DNA of 6,778 bases, from positions 1 through 6,778 of the forward strand of contig JAJDXU010000429.1 of the NCBI GenBank assembly GCA_022823105.1. Direction: 5' to 3'. Positions 1 through 6,699 of the stretch are shown one piece after another. Both the position numbers and the translations under genes were made by a program. Source of the DNA: Dehalococcoidia bacterium (GTDB lineage Bacteria > Chloroflexota > Dehalococcoidia > Lucifugimonadales > UBA3495). The notes below the pieces were generated by a model. That model saw only the letters and a program-made list of their open reading frames with translations, was not told the origin of the DNA and made no database searches. How positions within the stretch are numbered: the first letter of the stretch is position 1; each line of letters opens with the position of its first letter.

Positions 1-2264
1 GTGGCGGTCAACGAGGCGATGTTCCGGGGCATGCCGGCGCGGCGGGCGCCCTGCCTTCCCGGACGGATCACGGCGCCACCCAGGGTGCCGCCGTAGATGG
101 CTTCGGGGGCCACGCCCGGAATGTCATCGGCGCCGATGAAACTGAAGCGAGAACCGGCTTCCAGCGTATTGAGGTTGACCACCTCCATGTCGGAATAGCC
201 CAGCGTGAACAGCAGCTTCTCGCTGGCGACCCAGCGCATCTCGAACTCCGCGCCCTCGGTTTGCGATGCCTGGTTGGTCACCGTGGCCTGGGCGGAAAAG
301 TCTGTTCGCTGTTGCTCGTACAAGGACAAGGCAAAGTACAGGGAGTTGTTCAGCAAGCTGCCCTTGAGGCCGATCTCGTGGAGCCTGGAGACATCGAATG
401 CGCCGCCGCCGGCGATGTTGTCCGTGGTGATCTCCGCTCCCTGCCCCGCGATGACAGTGGACTGCCTTGAAACGGTCGCATAGGGAATCAGTCCGGGGCG
501 GCTGTCGTAACTGATGCTGAGCGTCCATGAGAAACCGCCGAAGCGGTCCGCTGCTTCAACCCGAACGCAGGAATCATCGGGAGGCGCGCAGAAGTTGTTG
601 GAACTGGCCAGCAGGAGCTTGTCCACCGGTTGGCGGCTCTCCATGTCGATCGTGTCGTAGCGAACGCCGGCCAGTGCGCTGAACCCGTTGTCCCAGGTCA
701 CGTCCGCCAGGGCGGCCAACCCCAGGTCGAGATAGTCGCCAATGTAGTATTCGGTGTAGTCGCCGTCGATCCGTGTGGCCAGCAGCCGGGCATCCAGCGG
801 TCCGGAGGGACGAGTGAGGTCGCGCCGGTCGAAATACTCGTTGGTGTAATCGTCGCCGTGGTCAAAGTTCGTATAGCGCAGTGACGGCGAGAGTTGCACG
901 GTAACCGTTGCGCCGCCTGTCCGCCAGGAATTGGCCGCCACGAGCTTGTCCTCAATCACCCAGGTGTCGTGGAATTGCGAGAACCCGTACGCGTTCTCAT
1001 TGAGGTTGTCGTAGGCCTCGTAGAATAGCTGGTTGGTCCACTCCCAACCCCCGTCAACGGGACTCAGAACGGCATCGAAGTAGAGCGTGACCACTTCGTT
1101 CGCGACGATATCGTCCGGCGCGACCAGAACCTGACTGCCGTCGATCGTGGCCTGGCCCACGTTGACCAGGCCCAATAGCTCCGGCGTGCACCCGAAGACG
1201 CTCGTGGCGCCGATGGAGCACACGCCATCGCCCGGAACGCCCGGGTCGAAAGCGTCGCGGCTGCCCGGAACCAGACCGGCTGCAAACGGGTTCAAGTCGG
1301 TGAAGCCGTCGCCGTCGATGTCGAACTCCTGATGCGAAATCAGGCCGTCGCCGTCCGTATCCAGCGGCAGCGGCTGGCCGGTGATGTAGGTACCGTGGTC
1401 CACCAGTTCCTGCGTCAGGCGATTCCAGCCGGCAATCTGGGTGCCCGTGTATTCGTGATACATGCCGCCGAACTCAAGGTTGAGCCGTTCGCTTGCGTTG
1501 GCGTCGAAAGACGCTTGCAAAAGAGTCTGGCGGACCCCGCTGTTGCGGTAATAGCTGCCCGAATTCTCGAACTCGGAGTAAAGATAGTAGCCGATGTCCC
1601 GATCCCCCAGGCGGGCCGGGCCACCGACTTCGGCAGTAAGAATCCGCTTGTCCCAGCTACCGGAACCCAGGCCCACGGCGCCCGTGGCGCCATCGGCGAA
1701 TCCGCCGGTCTCCTCGACCCTGGCGGACTTGGGGTTGAAGTTCAGGTACCCGCCGATCTTGGCGGGTCCGTAGATGGGAGACGCCGGTCCGCGCACGATA
1801 TCGATGCGGTCGGATGCGCCGATGGGCGTCGGGTAGTTGCCTGGGTTGTCGAGCCGCCTGACACCCCGGAAGTACGTCTCCCCCGGCGTGCCCCGGATAT
1901 CCAGCGACCCGGCGACGCCGAAGAACGACTGCGTGAAACTCCCCGGCGCCACCGCGATCAACTCATCGATGTCGCGCATGTCGAAGCGCGCCATCATCTC
2001 TTCGCTGACCGTGGAGGCGGACCTGGGCGTATACAGCAGCGACTTGCCGAAGCCGAAGACGGACTGCACGTCCTCGTCGGGCAGACTGCCGAGATCGCCG
2101 ACGACCACGACTTCTTCGATCGCTTCCTCCACCGCCTCCTGGGCGGCAGCGCCGGACACCCAGGCAAGCGCGGCGAGAAGCGCGATCCGCCGAGCGTGGC
2201 CGGCGACGAATACTGCGCCTTCCACCGCCTGCCGGCGGATCAAGAGTTGCCCACGGATACGCAT
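1..2264 (-). CDS. TonB-dependent outer-membrane receptor, C-terminus off the window
   Basis: This is an outer-membrane ligand-gated transporter that takes up a scarce substrate using TonB/ExbBD energy; the substrate cannot be told. The frame is open for 754 codons from ATG 2264-2262 to the window edge with no stop. The start has GGAG (2278-2275) 10 nt upstream. Residues 1-41 form a long signal peptide: a basic stretch, a hydrophobic core around 28-38, and AAA before Gln42. A TonB-box-like EEVVVVGD follows at 50-57. The plug domain, about 75-180, shows the typical RIDIVRGPASPIYGP at 153-167 followed by GGYLNF. From about 190 the sequence alternates aromatic and polar residues as in beta-barrel strands. 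A long loop, about 275-385, carries two calcium-loop motifs and Cys349/Cys359. A second cysteine pair is Cys559/Cys566. The receptor lies downstream of a secreted DUF4159 protein. Family assignment is firm; in-frame TTG8 or GTG14 are weaker alternative starts. Confidence 0.93.
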   Translation of the reverse strand, partial: MRIRGQLLIRRQAVEGAVFVAGHARRIALLAALAWVSGAAAQEAVEEAIEEVVVVGDLGSLPDEDVQSVFGFGKSLLYTPRSASTVSEEMMARFDMRDIDELIAVAPGSFTQSFFGVAGSLDIRGTPGETYFRGVRRLDNPGNYPTPIGASDRIDIVRGPASPIYGPAKIGGYLNFNPKSARVEETGGFADGATGAVGLGSGSWDKRILTAEVGGPARLGDRDIGYYLYSEFENSGSYYRNSGVRQTLLQASFDANASERLNLEFGGMYHEYTGTQIAGWNRLTQELVDHGTYITGQPLPLDTDGDGLISHQEFDIDGDGFTDLNPFAAGLVPGSRDAFDPGVPGDGVCSIGATSVFGCTPELLGLVNVGQATIDGSQVLVAPDDIVANEVVTLYFDAVLSPVDGGWEWTNQLFYEAYDNLNENAYGFSQFHDTWVIEDKLVAANSWRTGGATVTVQLSPSLRYTNFDHGDDYTNEYFDRRDLTRPSGPLDARLLATRIDGDYTEYYIGDYLDLGLAALADVTWDNGFSALAGVRYDTIDMESRQPVDKLLLASSNNFCAPPDDSCVRVEAADRFGGFSWTLSISYDSRPGLIPYATVSRQSTVIAGQGAEITTDNIAGGGAFDVSRLHEIGLKGSLLNNSLYFALSLYEQQRTDFSAQATVTNQASQTEGAEFEMRWVASEKLLFTLGYSDMEVVNLNTLEAGSRFSFIGADDIPGVAPEAIYGGTLGGAVIRPGRQGARRAGMPRNIASLTA
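1287..1361 (-). other. Tandem EF-hand-like calcium-binding loops inside the TonB receptor
   Basis: Codons 302-313 of the receptor encode DTDGDGLISHQE, which fits the canonical 12-residue EF-hand loop: acidic residues at positions 1, 3 and 5, Gly at 6, Ile at 8 and Glu at 12. One residue later, codons 315-326 begin DIDGDG, a second loop of dockerin or thrombospondin-3 type with Asp also at position 9. The motif is seen directly; calcium binding and an extracellular position are inferred from where it falls between predicted barrel strands. Confidence 0.7.
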
Positions 2265-2327
2265 GAATCTCAAACTCCATCGCAACCGTAGCGGGGGTAA
2301 TACCCGGCGGCTGTCGCGAAAATCCGT

Positions 2328-2355
2328 AGTTTACGCGCCGCAGCCGGACCGGCAA
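2328..2355 (-). promoter_or_regulatory. Possible sigma70-type promoter of the TonB receptor
   Basis: On the minus strand TTGCCG (2355-2350) is followed after 16 nt by TAAACT (2333-2328). Each hexamer matches four of six consensus bases. Transcription would begin near 2321, giving a leader of roughly 57 nt before ATG 2264. The leader contains a short near-palindrome, GGGTA-A-TACCC on the plus strand (2295-2305), which could be an operator but is too short to name. I see no convincing Fur box. Confidence 0.35.
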
Positions 2356-2381
2356 GCGCCGAATCCATTGATATCGGCGCT
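2355..2381 (-). other. Hairpin at the DUF4159 stop codon
   Basis: AGCGCCGA (2355-2362) and TCGGCGCT (2374-2381) are perfect 8-nt inverted arms around an 11-nt loop, whose ATC and GAT can add three pairs with one bulge. The hairpin overlaps the DUF4159 stop codon (2382-2380). No T-run follows on the minus strand, so it is not a standard intrinsic terminator. It may instead stabilise the upstream message or weaken read-through into the receptor gene. The promoter-like -35 of the receptor abuts its far arm. Confidence 0.4.
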
Positions 2382-3129
2382 AATGGGTCATTGACCAGAC
2401 GACGAAGTTGATGCCGAGCCGAAATGCGTCCGCGGCAGGTTCCAGCGGCATGCGCGCCTGATCGTACCAATCCCAGAAGTTCGCCAGGTCATTATTGTGG
2501 CCCGCCGCGATGACGACGTCGCCGGCATCGTTCAGTATCCCGTAGTAGGTGATGGTGCCGCCCGGCACATAGGGCGACATGCCGTTCAGGTCGTACAAGT
2601 CGAAGTGCGCCTTGAAGAGAGGGTGATTCGATTCCAGCGTTATGAAGGGACGGTCGGGAAAGACGCGCGCAACCTGCGAACGCATGGTCGCCATTTGCCA
2701 AGAGCCGTCGAAGTCGTCCATCAGCACAAATCCACCCCGTTCGATGAACTGCCGGAAATTCTCGACCTCCTGGTCTGTCAGTTCCATCTCTCCGGGCTCG
2801 GAGACGTAGGCGAACGGGTATTCGAAGACCTCCTCGCTCCCCAAGTCCACGATGCGGTATGACAGCACCTGGATATCGATGCCGGTGGATTGCTCGATGA
2901 ACTCGTTGAAGTTCTCGTCGGAGTTGGGGTAGTTGTGGGCCCAGCCCATGTGCCCGATGGCGCCGTTGGTCCCAAACCGCCAGCGAGCGACGATCAACTC
3001 GGTTGCCGGAGGGTTGTTTTGCTCGATCTGCCAGCGCCGACCGAACTGCGCGTGGCTCTCTGCCGTTGCCAGAAGCACCATGACGGTCCCCGTCAGGGCA
3101 GCAGTCCGGATACGCAATTTTAATTGCAT
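2380..3129 (-). CDS. Secreted DUF4159 domain protein
   Basis: This is a 249-residue exported protein of unknown function. Residues 1-27 form a signal peptide: basic QLKLRIR, a hydrophobic core, then AHA before Gln28, so the mature protein should be periplasmic. The DUF4159 signature runs through the mature part: GWAHNYPNSD (62-71), VFEYPFAYV (101-109), RGGFVLMDDFDG (131-142) and HPLF (169-172). The family is, from memory, related to class I glutamine-amidotransferase-like folds, but I see no classical Cys-His-Glu triad. Usual relatives are about this size, so the gene looks intact. Two in-frame starts are plausible: ATG 3129, which gives a compact signal peptide, and ATG 3153, eight codons longer. 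Neither has a strong ribosome binding site, so the choice is uncertain. It is followed after 115 nt by the TonB receptor, which suggests a shared envelope role. Confidence 0.85.
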   Translation of the reverse strand: MQLKLRIRTAALTGTVMVLLATAESHAQFGRRWQIEQNNPPATELIVARWRFGTNGAIGHMGWAHNYPNSDENFNEFIEQSTGIDIQVLSYRIVDLGSEEVFEYPFAYVSEPGEMELTDQEVENFRQFIERGGFVLMDDFDGSWQMATMRSQVARVFPDRPFITLESNHPLFKAHFDLYDLNGMSPYVPGGTITYYGILNDAGDVVIAAGHNNDLANFWDWYDQARMPLEPAADAFRLGINFVVWSMTH

Positions 3130-3160
3130 GATGTGCTGTTTTTGACGGGGCATTGGAGGC

Positions 3161-3219
3161 GATCGAAAGCCTCGCAGAGCATAGCATGGGAGGGCACGGA
3201 TCGAAGGCTCGAGCCTCGC
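3161..3219. repeat. Imperfect direct repeat and palindrome upstream of the DUF4159 gene
   Basis: GATCGAA plus AGCCTCGC occurs at 3161-3175. The same two blocks occur again at 3199-3219, separated by a 6-nt insert, GGCTCG. The second copy contains the perfect 12-nt palindrome AGGCTCGAGCCT (3205-3216). The copies flank the candidate -10 of the DUF4159 gene, as a paired operator might. This could also be chance in a G+C-rich gap. Confidence 0.35.
3178..3186 (-). promoter_or_regulatory. Candidate extended -10 of the DUF4159 gene
   Basis: On the minus strand TGC-TATGCT (3186-3178) resembles an extended -10 element. Initiation would be near 3171, about 18 nt before ATG 3153 or 42 nt before ATG 3129. 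No good -35 is found at 16-18 nt spacing (CTTCGA or TTCGAT only), so this is weak. The 137-161 nt gap after the preceding PLP gene has no clear intrinsic terminator, so read-through from the sulfur operon is also possible. Confidence 0.3.
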
Positions 3220-3290
3220 GCCGCCAACTCCGCAACTCTCGAACCGCTGCCTGTTCAACGCCCGGGCCATCGACCGCGCAACCGATCGGA

Positions 3291-4460
3291 CTATTGGAAC
3301 GCTGCCGAGAACGCCTGCTCAAGGTCGGCGATGAGATCTCCGGTATCTTCAAGGCCAACGGCAAGGCGAATCGTGTTTTCGCGTATTCCGGCCCGCCTGC
3401 ACTCTTCCTTGCTCAGGTCACCTGCAAAGTACAGCTTCACCGGGGCAACCAGCGACTCCGTCGAACCGATGCTCGAAACCGTGGCAAACAACTGCAGCGC
3501 GTCGATAAACCGCCACGCCTGCTGCCCGTCGCCCTTGAGGTCGAAACTCAGCACGCCGCCGTAGCCGTCCATCTGTTCCGAAGCCAGCTTGTGACCCGGA
3601 TCGTCCGCCAAACCCGGATAACAGACCCGCTCGACTCGGGGGTGTCCGCTCAGGAATTCGGCCAGCGTCAGGGCGCTCTCCGAGTGACGGCGATAACGCA
3701 GCGCGTAGGTTCGCAAACCGCGGAGAATCAGGAAAGCCGCGCCCGGGTCCAGGGTTGCGCCCATGTTGGTAGCCAGCGGCTTGAGGTCCCTGAGCCGCTC
3801 CCGGTCGGCGATCACGACACCGCCCATGACATCGCCGTGACCGCTGGCGTACTTGGTCAGGCTGTGGATGTAGTAGTCGATATCGAACTGCCCGTGGTTG
3901 TGCAGCCCCCCGAACGTGTTGTCCAGAATGGTGACCACATCGTGCGCCCGGGCCAGCGTCGTGATGGCACGAAGATCGGGGACCTGCACCATCGGGTTGG
4001 TGGGCGCCTCGAAAATCAGGCACCGGGTGTCATCGGCCGAAAAGACCTTCTCCATACCCTCCAGATCATGCACGCTCAGGAGGGCGTGGCCGATTCCAAG
4101 CCGGCAGAGCCGCTGCCGAATCATGACGCGGATGGGCCGGTAGGATTCCAGAAAGCAGACGACGCGGTCCCCGGCGCCCAGGTTGCCGAGCGCAGCCAGC
4201 CAAGCGGAGGCCATCCCCGTGGATACGCACACGGCGGCGTCGCGTCCCTGCAGTTCCGCCGTCAACTGCTCCAGTTGCCGCGTGGTGGGGTTGGCGTCGC
4301 GGGTGTATTCGTATCCTTCGCCACGGGCTTCGGGCGTCAGCGACGAGGCGATGTCCCCGAACCTGAACTTCACCGAGCGGTAGACGGGCTCGACCAGGGA
4401 CTCGTTTCCCTTGGGCAGTTTCGCCCGCGGATGATGTGCGAGACGGGTTTCCTTCTTCAT
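3291..4460 (-). CDS. Divergent Cys/Met-metabolism PLP-dependent enzyme (cystathionine gamma-synthase-like)
   Basis: This 389-residue protein is a fold-type I PLP enzyme of the Cys/Met metabolism family, which carries out beta- or gamma-elimination and replacement on sulfur amino acids. Core residues are visible: YEYTR (50-54, with Tyr52 and Arg54 expected to bind cofactor phosphate from the partner subunit), TGM (81-83), Tyr107, Asp180 in LDNTF, the PLP lysine Lys203 in SLTK, and Arg365 in IRLAVGLED. It departs from the neighbouring paralogue at several sites. YRP replaces YGG after Tyr107. Ser329 replaces the glutamate typical of gamma-synthases and gamma-lyases. The usual THPxxMTH segment near the C-terminus becomes APVKLYFAGDL (339-349). 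The exact reaction is therefore open; gamma-synthase, beta-lyase or another C-S lyase are all possible. The start at 4460 is chosen for its strong ribosome binding site; an upstream ATG at 4712 would overlap the MOSC gene heavily. It is the last gene of a three-gene cluster. Confidence 0.9.
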   Translation of the reverse strand: MKKETRLAHHPRAKLPKGNESLVEPVYRSVKFRFGDIASSLTPEARGEGYEYTRDANPTTRQLEQLTAELQGRDAAVCVSTGMASAWLAALGNLGAGDRVVCFLESYRPIRVMIRQRLCRLGIGHALLSVHDLEGMEKVFSADDTRCLIFEAPTNPMVQVPDLRAITTLARAHDVVTILDNTFGGLHNHGQFDIDYYIHSLTKYASGHGDVMGGVVIADRERLRDLKPLATNMGATLDPGAAFLILRGLRTYALRYRRHSESALTLAEFLSGHPRVERVCYPGLADDPGHKLASEQMDGYGGVLSFDLKGDGQQAWRFIDALQLFATVSSIGSTESLVAPVKLYFAGDLSKEECRRAGIRENTIRLAVGLEDTGDLIADLEQAFSAAFQ

Positions 4461-4469
4461 GTCGACAGG

Positions 4470-4475
4470 TCCTCT
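4470..4475 (-). promoter_or_regulatory. Ribosome binding site that fixes the start of the divergent PLP gene
   Basis: AGAGGA on the minus strand lies 9 nt before ATG 4460-4458. It falls in the 23-nt gap after the MOSC stop codon (4486-4484). This argues against the 84-codon longer frame beginning inside the MOSC gene, whose extra N-terminus is Arg-rich and unlike the family. Confidence 0.8.
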
Positions 4476-4483
4476 TGACCTCG

Positions 4484-5278
4484 TCAGAGTATATCGATGG
4501 GATCGCCGACGCTCACCGTGCCCAGCCGGCGAGGAATCAGGTTTTGCCCGAACATCACGCCTTCCGGACCGCGGCGAAACGTCTTCAGGGTGCGGATGGG
4601 CTCGCCGCCGGGGTCCTTTGTAGCCGTCGCCGGATCGATCGTGGTCAACACGCATCGGGTACAGGCCCATGCCACGTCGAACTCGGACTTTCCGACCCGG
4701 ATTCGCCCCCATCCGTCTTCCTCGAACGGGACAACCGTTTCCGCAACCAAGTTGGGACGAAAGTTAACCATTCCTATGGGCCTCGGTAGCCGTTCGTTGA
4801 GTTGTGCCAGCGAGGCAGTGGCCGTCAACAGTACCGGCGCTCCATCCGCCAGGCTCACCTGGTCCGTGTCCTTGCCGCGGCCGGGCCTGAGCCGCCGCAC
4901 GTGCCCATCGGCCATGTTCACCAGCCGGCACGGCAAATCCAGCGCTGTGCTGAACCAACCGTTGACAGCGTCGTCCGCCTCAATGAGTTCCAGCGTATCG
5001 CGCCAAACGGTGGCGGTTCGTTTCGGGCCCGAGGGCAGACTGGCAGGCAAAAGCAGCGCTTCCTGCCCCGGCCCGTCCACGGCCCAACCGCCGTTGGATT
5101 CCCGAACCCGTATTCTCGCCATCTGCGGGTGCTCGCGCTGGGTGAGAAACCGGCCGCGCTCATCCACGAGCATGTAGCGTCTGTCACCCACAAATCCGCG
5201 CGACTCAAGGACCGCGCTGTCGACAGAGATCCCGCCGCAGGACTTGATGGGGTACAGCCTGATCTCGGCCAGGTGCAT
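4484..5278 (-). CDS. MOSC domain protein, YcbX/mARC-like molybdenum-cofactor protein
   Basis: This 264-residue cytoplasmic protein has the two-part layout of the YcbX/mARC group. An N-terminal MOSC beta-barrel domain spans about 1-120, with LYPIKSCGG at 8-16 and GDRRYMLVD at 31-39. A C-terminal MOSC domain spans about 125-264. The family signature ACTRCVLTTIDPAT (205-218) supplies Cys206 and Cys209, one of which is expected to ligate molybdenum; GVMFGQNL and VGDPI follow near the end. Relatives reduce N-hydroxylated compounds with a redox partner, while other MOSC domains handle cofactor sulfur. There is no C-terminal 2Fe-2S ferredoxin domain such as longer E. coli YcbX carries, so electrons must come from elsewhere. 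GGGAG (5287-5283) sits 4-5 nt before the ATG, and the start lies 9 nt after the stop of the upstream PLP gene. This points to co-transcription and probably a link to sulfur metabolism. The substrate cannot be read. Confidence 0.92.
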   Translation of the reverse strand: MHLAEIRLYPIKSCGGISVDSAVLESRGFVGDRRYMLVDERGRFLTQREHPQMARIRVRESNGGWAVDGPGQEALLLPASLPSGPKRTATVWRDTLELIEADDAVNGWFSTALDLPCRLVNMADGHVRRLRPGRGKDTDQVSLADGAPVLLTATASLAQLNERLPRPIGMVNFRPNLVAETVVPFEEDGWGRIRVGKSEFDVAWACTRCVLTTIDPATATKDPGGEPIRTLKTFRRGPEGVMFGQNLIPRRLGTVSVGDPIDIL

Positions 5279-5287
5279 GGCCGCTCC

Positions 5288-6439
5288 CTACACGTGTTCC
5301 AGCGCCTGACTGAGGTCGCCTATCAGGTCTTCCACATCCTCCAGTCCCACGGAAAGCCGCACCAGGCCGTCGCTGATGCCGACGCGCTCTCGCTCCGCCT
5401 TCTCCACATCGGCGTGGGTCATGGTCACGGGGTGCGTGACGAGCGTCTCCACGGACCCAAGGTTTTCGGCCAGGGTACACAGGCGCACCGAGTCCATGAG
5501 CCGCTTGCCGGCGCTGACGCCGCCCTGAACCTCGAACCAGAGCATGGCGCCGAATCCGGTCGCCTGGCGCCCGGCCAGTTCGTGCTGGGCGAACGACGGC
5601 AGGCCCGGATAGGCGATCTGAGTGACCTTCGGGTGCGCCTCCAGAAATTTCGCAATGGCGAGCGCGTTGGCCGATTGCCGCTCCATGCGAATGGACAGCG
5701 TCTTGATGCCCTGGAGCGTCAACCAGGCCACCCACGGCGACATGATCACCCCGCTGGCGTTCTGGATGAACCGGATGGATTCGTCCAGTTCTTCGGTGGC
5801 GGCAATCACCGCGCCGCCCACGGTGGCATTGTGGCCGTCGAAGTACTTGGTGGTGCTGTGAATCGAAATGTCCGCGCCCAATTCCAGCGGCCGCTGGTAG
5901 TACGGCGTCAGAAACGTGTTGTCCACCGCGTGGGGGATATTCCGGGCCCGGGCGATCTCCGATATCGCCTCGATGTCGGTGAGCTTCAGGTTCGGATTGG
6001 CGGGCGTCTCGGTGAGAATCAGTCCCGTATTCGGCTTCACCGCCGCTTCCACCTCGGCGGCGTCCGCCGTGTTCACGAAGCTGAACTCCACGCCGAATCG
6101 CGCAAAGACCTTGGTACTGAGGCGATACGTGCCGCCGTAGGCGACATCGGAAACAATGGCATGATCGCCGGCGTTGAGGCAGGCCTGAAAGACCACCTGG
6201 ATGGCGGCCATACCGGTCGCATAACAGGTGCAATCAAACCCCTCCTCCAGCACGGCCAGCTTGCGTTCCAGTGCCCGCACCGTGGGATTGCCGCTGCGGG
6301 AATAGGAATAACCCTTGGACAGGTAGTCGTCCACGGACGGCTGAACGAAGGTCGTCGACTGGTAGATCGGCGTAAGAATCGAACCGGTCTCCGCGTCCGG
6401 CTCGACACCCGCGTGAATCTGTCTGGTCGAGAAGCCCAT
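5288..6439 (-). CDS. metB: Cystathionine gamma-synthase / gamma-lyase family PLP enzyme
   Basis: This 383-residue cytoplasmic PLP enzyme makes or breaks cystathionine in transsulfuration. MetB-type synthases join an activated homoserine to cysteine; gamma-lyases release cysteine from cystathionine. It is full length, near the 386 residues of E. coli MetB. The key residues fall at the same numbers as I recall for MetB: Tyr46 and Arg48 (SYSRSGNPT), Gly76-Met77, Tyr101, Arg106, Asp173 (VDNTF), the PLP lysine Lys198 (HSTTK), Glu325 and Arg361. Gly103 stands where methionine gamma-lyase has cysteine, which argues against that activity. Ser45 replaces the acidic residue (Asp in MetB, Glu in gamma-lyases), so synthase versus lyase is unresolved and the symbol is provisional. 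The start has GGAGG 6 nt upstream. It is the first gene of the cluster, followed at once by the MOSC gene. Confidence 0.93.
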   Translation of the reverse strand: MGFSTRQIHAGVEPDAETGSILTPIYQSTTFVQPSVDDYLSKGYSYSRSGNPTVRALERKLAVLEEGFDCTCYATGMAAIQVVFQACLNAGDHAIVSDVAYGGTYRLSTKVFARFGVEFSFVNTADAAEVEAAVKPNTGLILTETPANPNLKLTDIEAISEIARARNIPHAVDNTFLTPYYQRPLELGADISIHSTTKYFDGHNATVGGAVIAATEELDESIRFIQNASGVIMSPWVAWLTLQGIKTLSIRMERQSANALAIAKFLEAHPKVTQIAYPGLPSFAQHELAGRQATGFGAMLWFEVQGGVSAGKRLMDSVRLCTLAENLGSVETLVTHPVTMTHADVEKAERERVGISDGLVRLSVGLEDVEDLIGDLSQALEHV

Positions 6440-6445
6440 GAAGCG

Positions 6446-6473
6446 CCTCCAATCGAATAGGCGGCGGATAATA
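6446..6473 (-). promoter_or_regulatory. Leader of the sulfur operon: -10-like element and strong ribosome binding site
   Basis: On the minus strand GGAGG (6450-6446) lies 6 nt before ATG 6439 and fixes the start. Upstream, TATTAT (6473-6468) matches five of six -10 bases and would give a leader of about 22 nt. No good -35 lies at 16-18 nt spacing (GAATCT or AATCTG), so the promoter may need an activator or the real one may lie further upstream. The leader is too short for a SAM riboswitch if this promoter is used, and none was recognised further out. Confidence 0.45.
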
Positions 6474-6521
6474 CCTGAACTGGCTAATGCAGATTCGATT
6501 GCGGTCGCAAGAGCGTAACGT

Positions 6522-6538
6522 CTGGCGGCTTTCGCCAG
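6522..6538. other. Small hairpin in the gap between the operon and the insertion sequence
   Basis: CTGGCG (6522-6527) and CGCCAG (6533-6538) form a perfect 6-bp stem with a 5-nt loop, GCTTT. No T-tract follows on either strand, so it is not a standard terminator. It is the only clear structure in 6474-6669. That stretch also contains the AT-rich GATAATTTATTGAAA (6638-6652) but no gene I can support. Confidence 0.25.
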
Positions 6539-6699
6539 GGACCGGTGCGGACTTGCAGACCCGTGTCGGTATGGTCCTGACGCAAACAGTCGGCCACCGG
6601 GTTTCGGGCATCGAACATCACGAAGACCCGGCTGGGCGATAATTTATTGAAACGAGTTCGCCAAAGCCTCTAAGGAAACTCTGATTAAGTCCCCATTCC

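Noticed and set aside
1332..2291. A 319-codon plus-strand open frame
   Set aside because: It is antisense to the TonB receptor, whose signal peptide, TonB box and plug motifs are clear. Its own product is Arg/Gly-rich with no domain.
2265..2380. A Fur box before the TonB receptor
   Set aside because: No GATAATGATAATCATTATC-like 19-mer is present; only the short GGGTA-A-TACCC near-palindrome was found, so iron regulation is not claimed.
3153..4478. A 441-codon plus-strand open frame
   Set aside because: It is antisense to the divergent PLP enzyme, which has all the catalytic motifs. The translation is low-complexity and unrecognisable.
4461..4712. An 84-residue N-terminal extension of the divergent PLP enzyme
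   Set aside because: It would overlap the MOSC gene by over 200 nt and is Arg-rich and unlike the family. The AGAGGA site before 4460 explains the start.
4802..6460. A 552-codon open frame on the plus strand
   Set aside because: It lies antisense to two well-recognised genes (PLP enzyme and MOSC protein), has no ribosome binding site worth noting and resembles no family. It is a by-product of G+C-rich codon use.
6484..6669. A 61-codon minus-strand open frame in the gap, considered as a gene truncated by the insertion sequence
   Set aside because: The frame has a TAG inside the presumed CTAA target copy, so it would also have been closed before the insertion. The internal ATG at 6618 has no ribosome binding site and the product is not recognised.
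6440..6669. A SAM or other riboswitch before the sulfur operon
   Set aside because: Only one 6-bp hairpin and no conserved riboswitch core were recognised. A covariance-model search could still find a divergent one.
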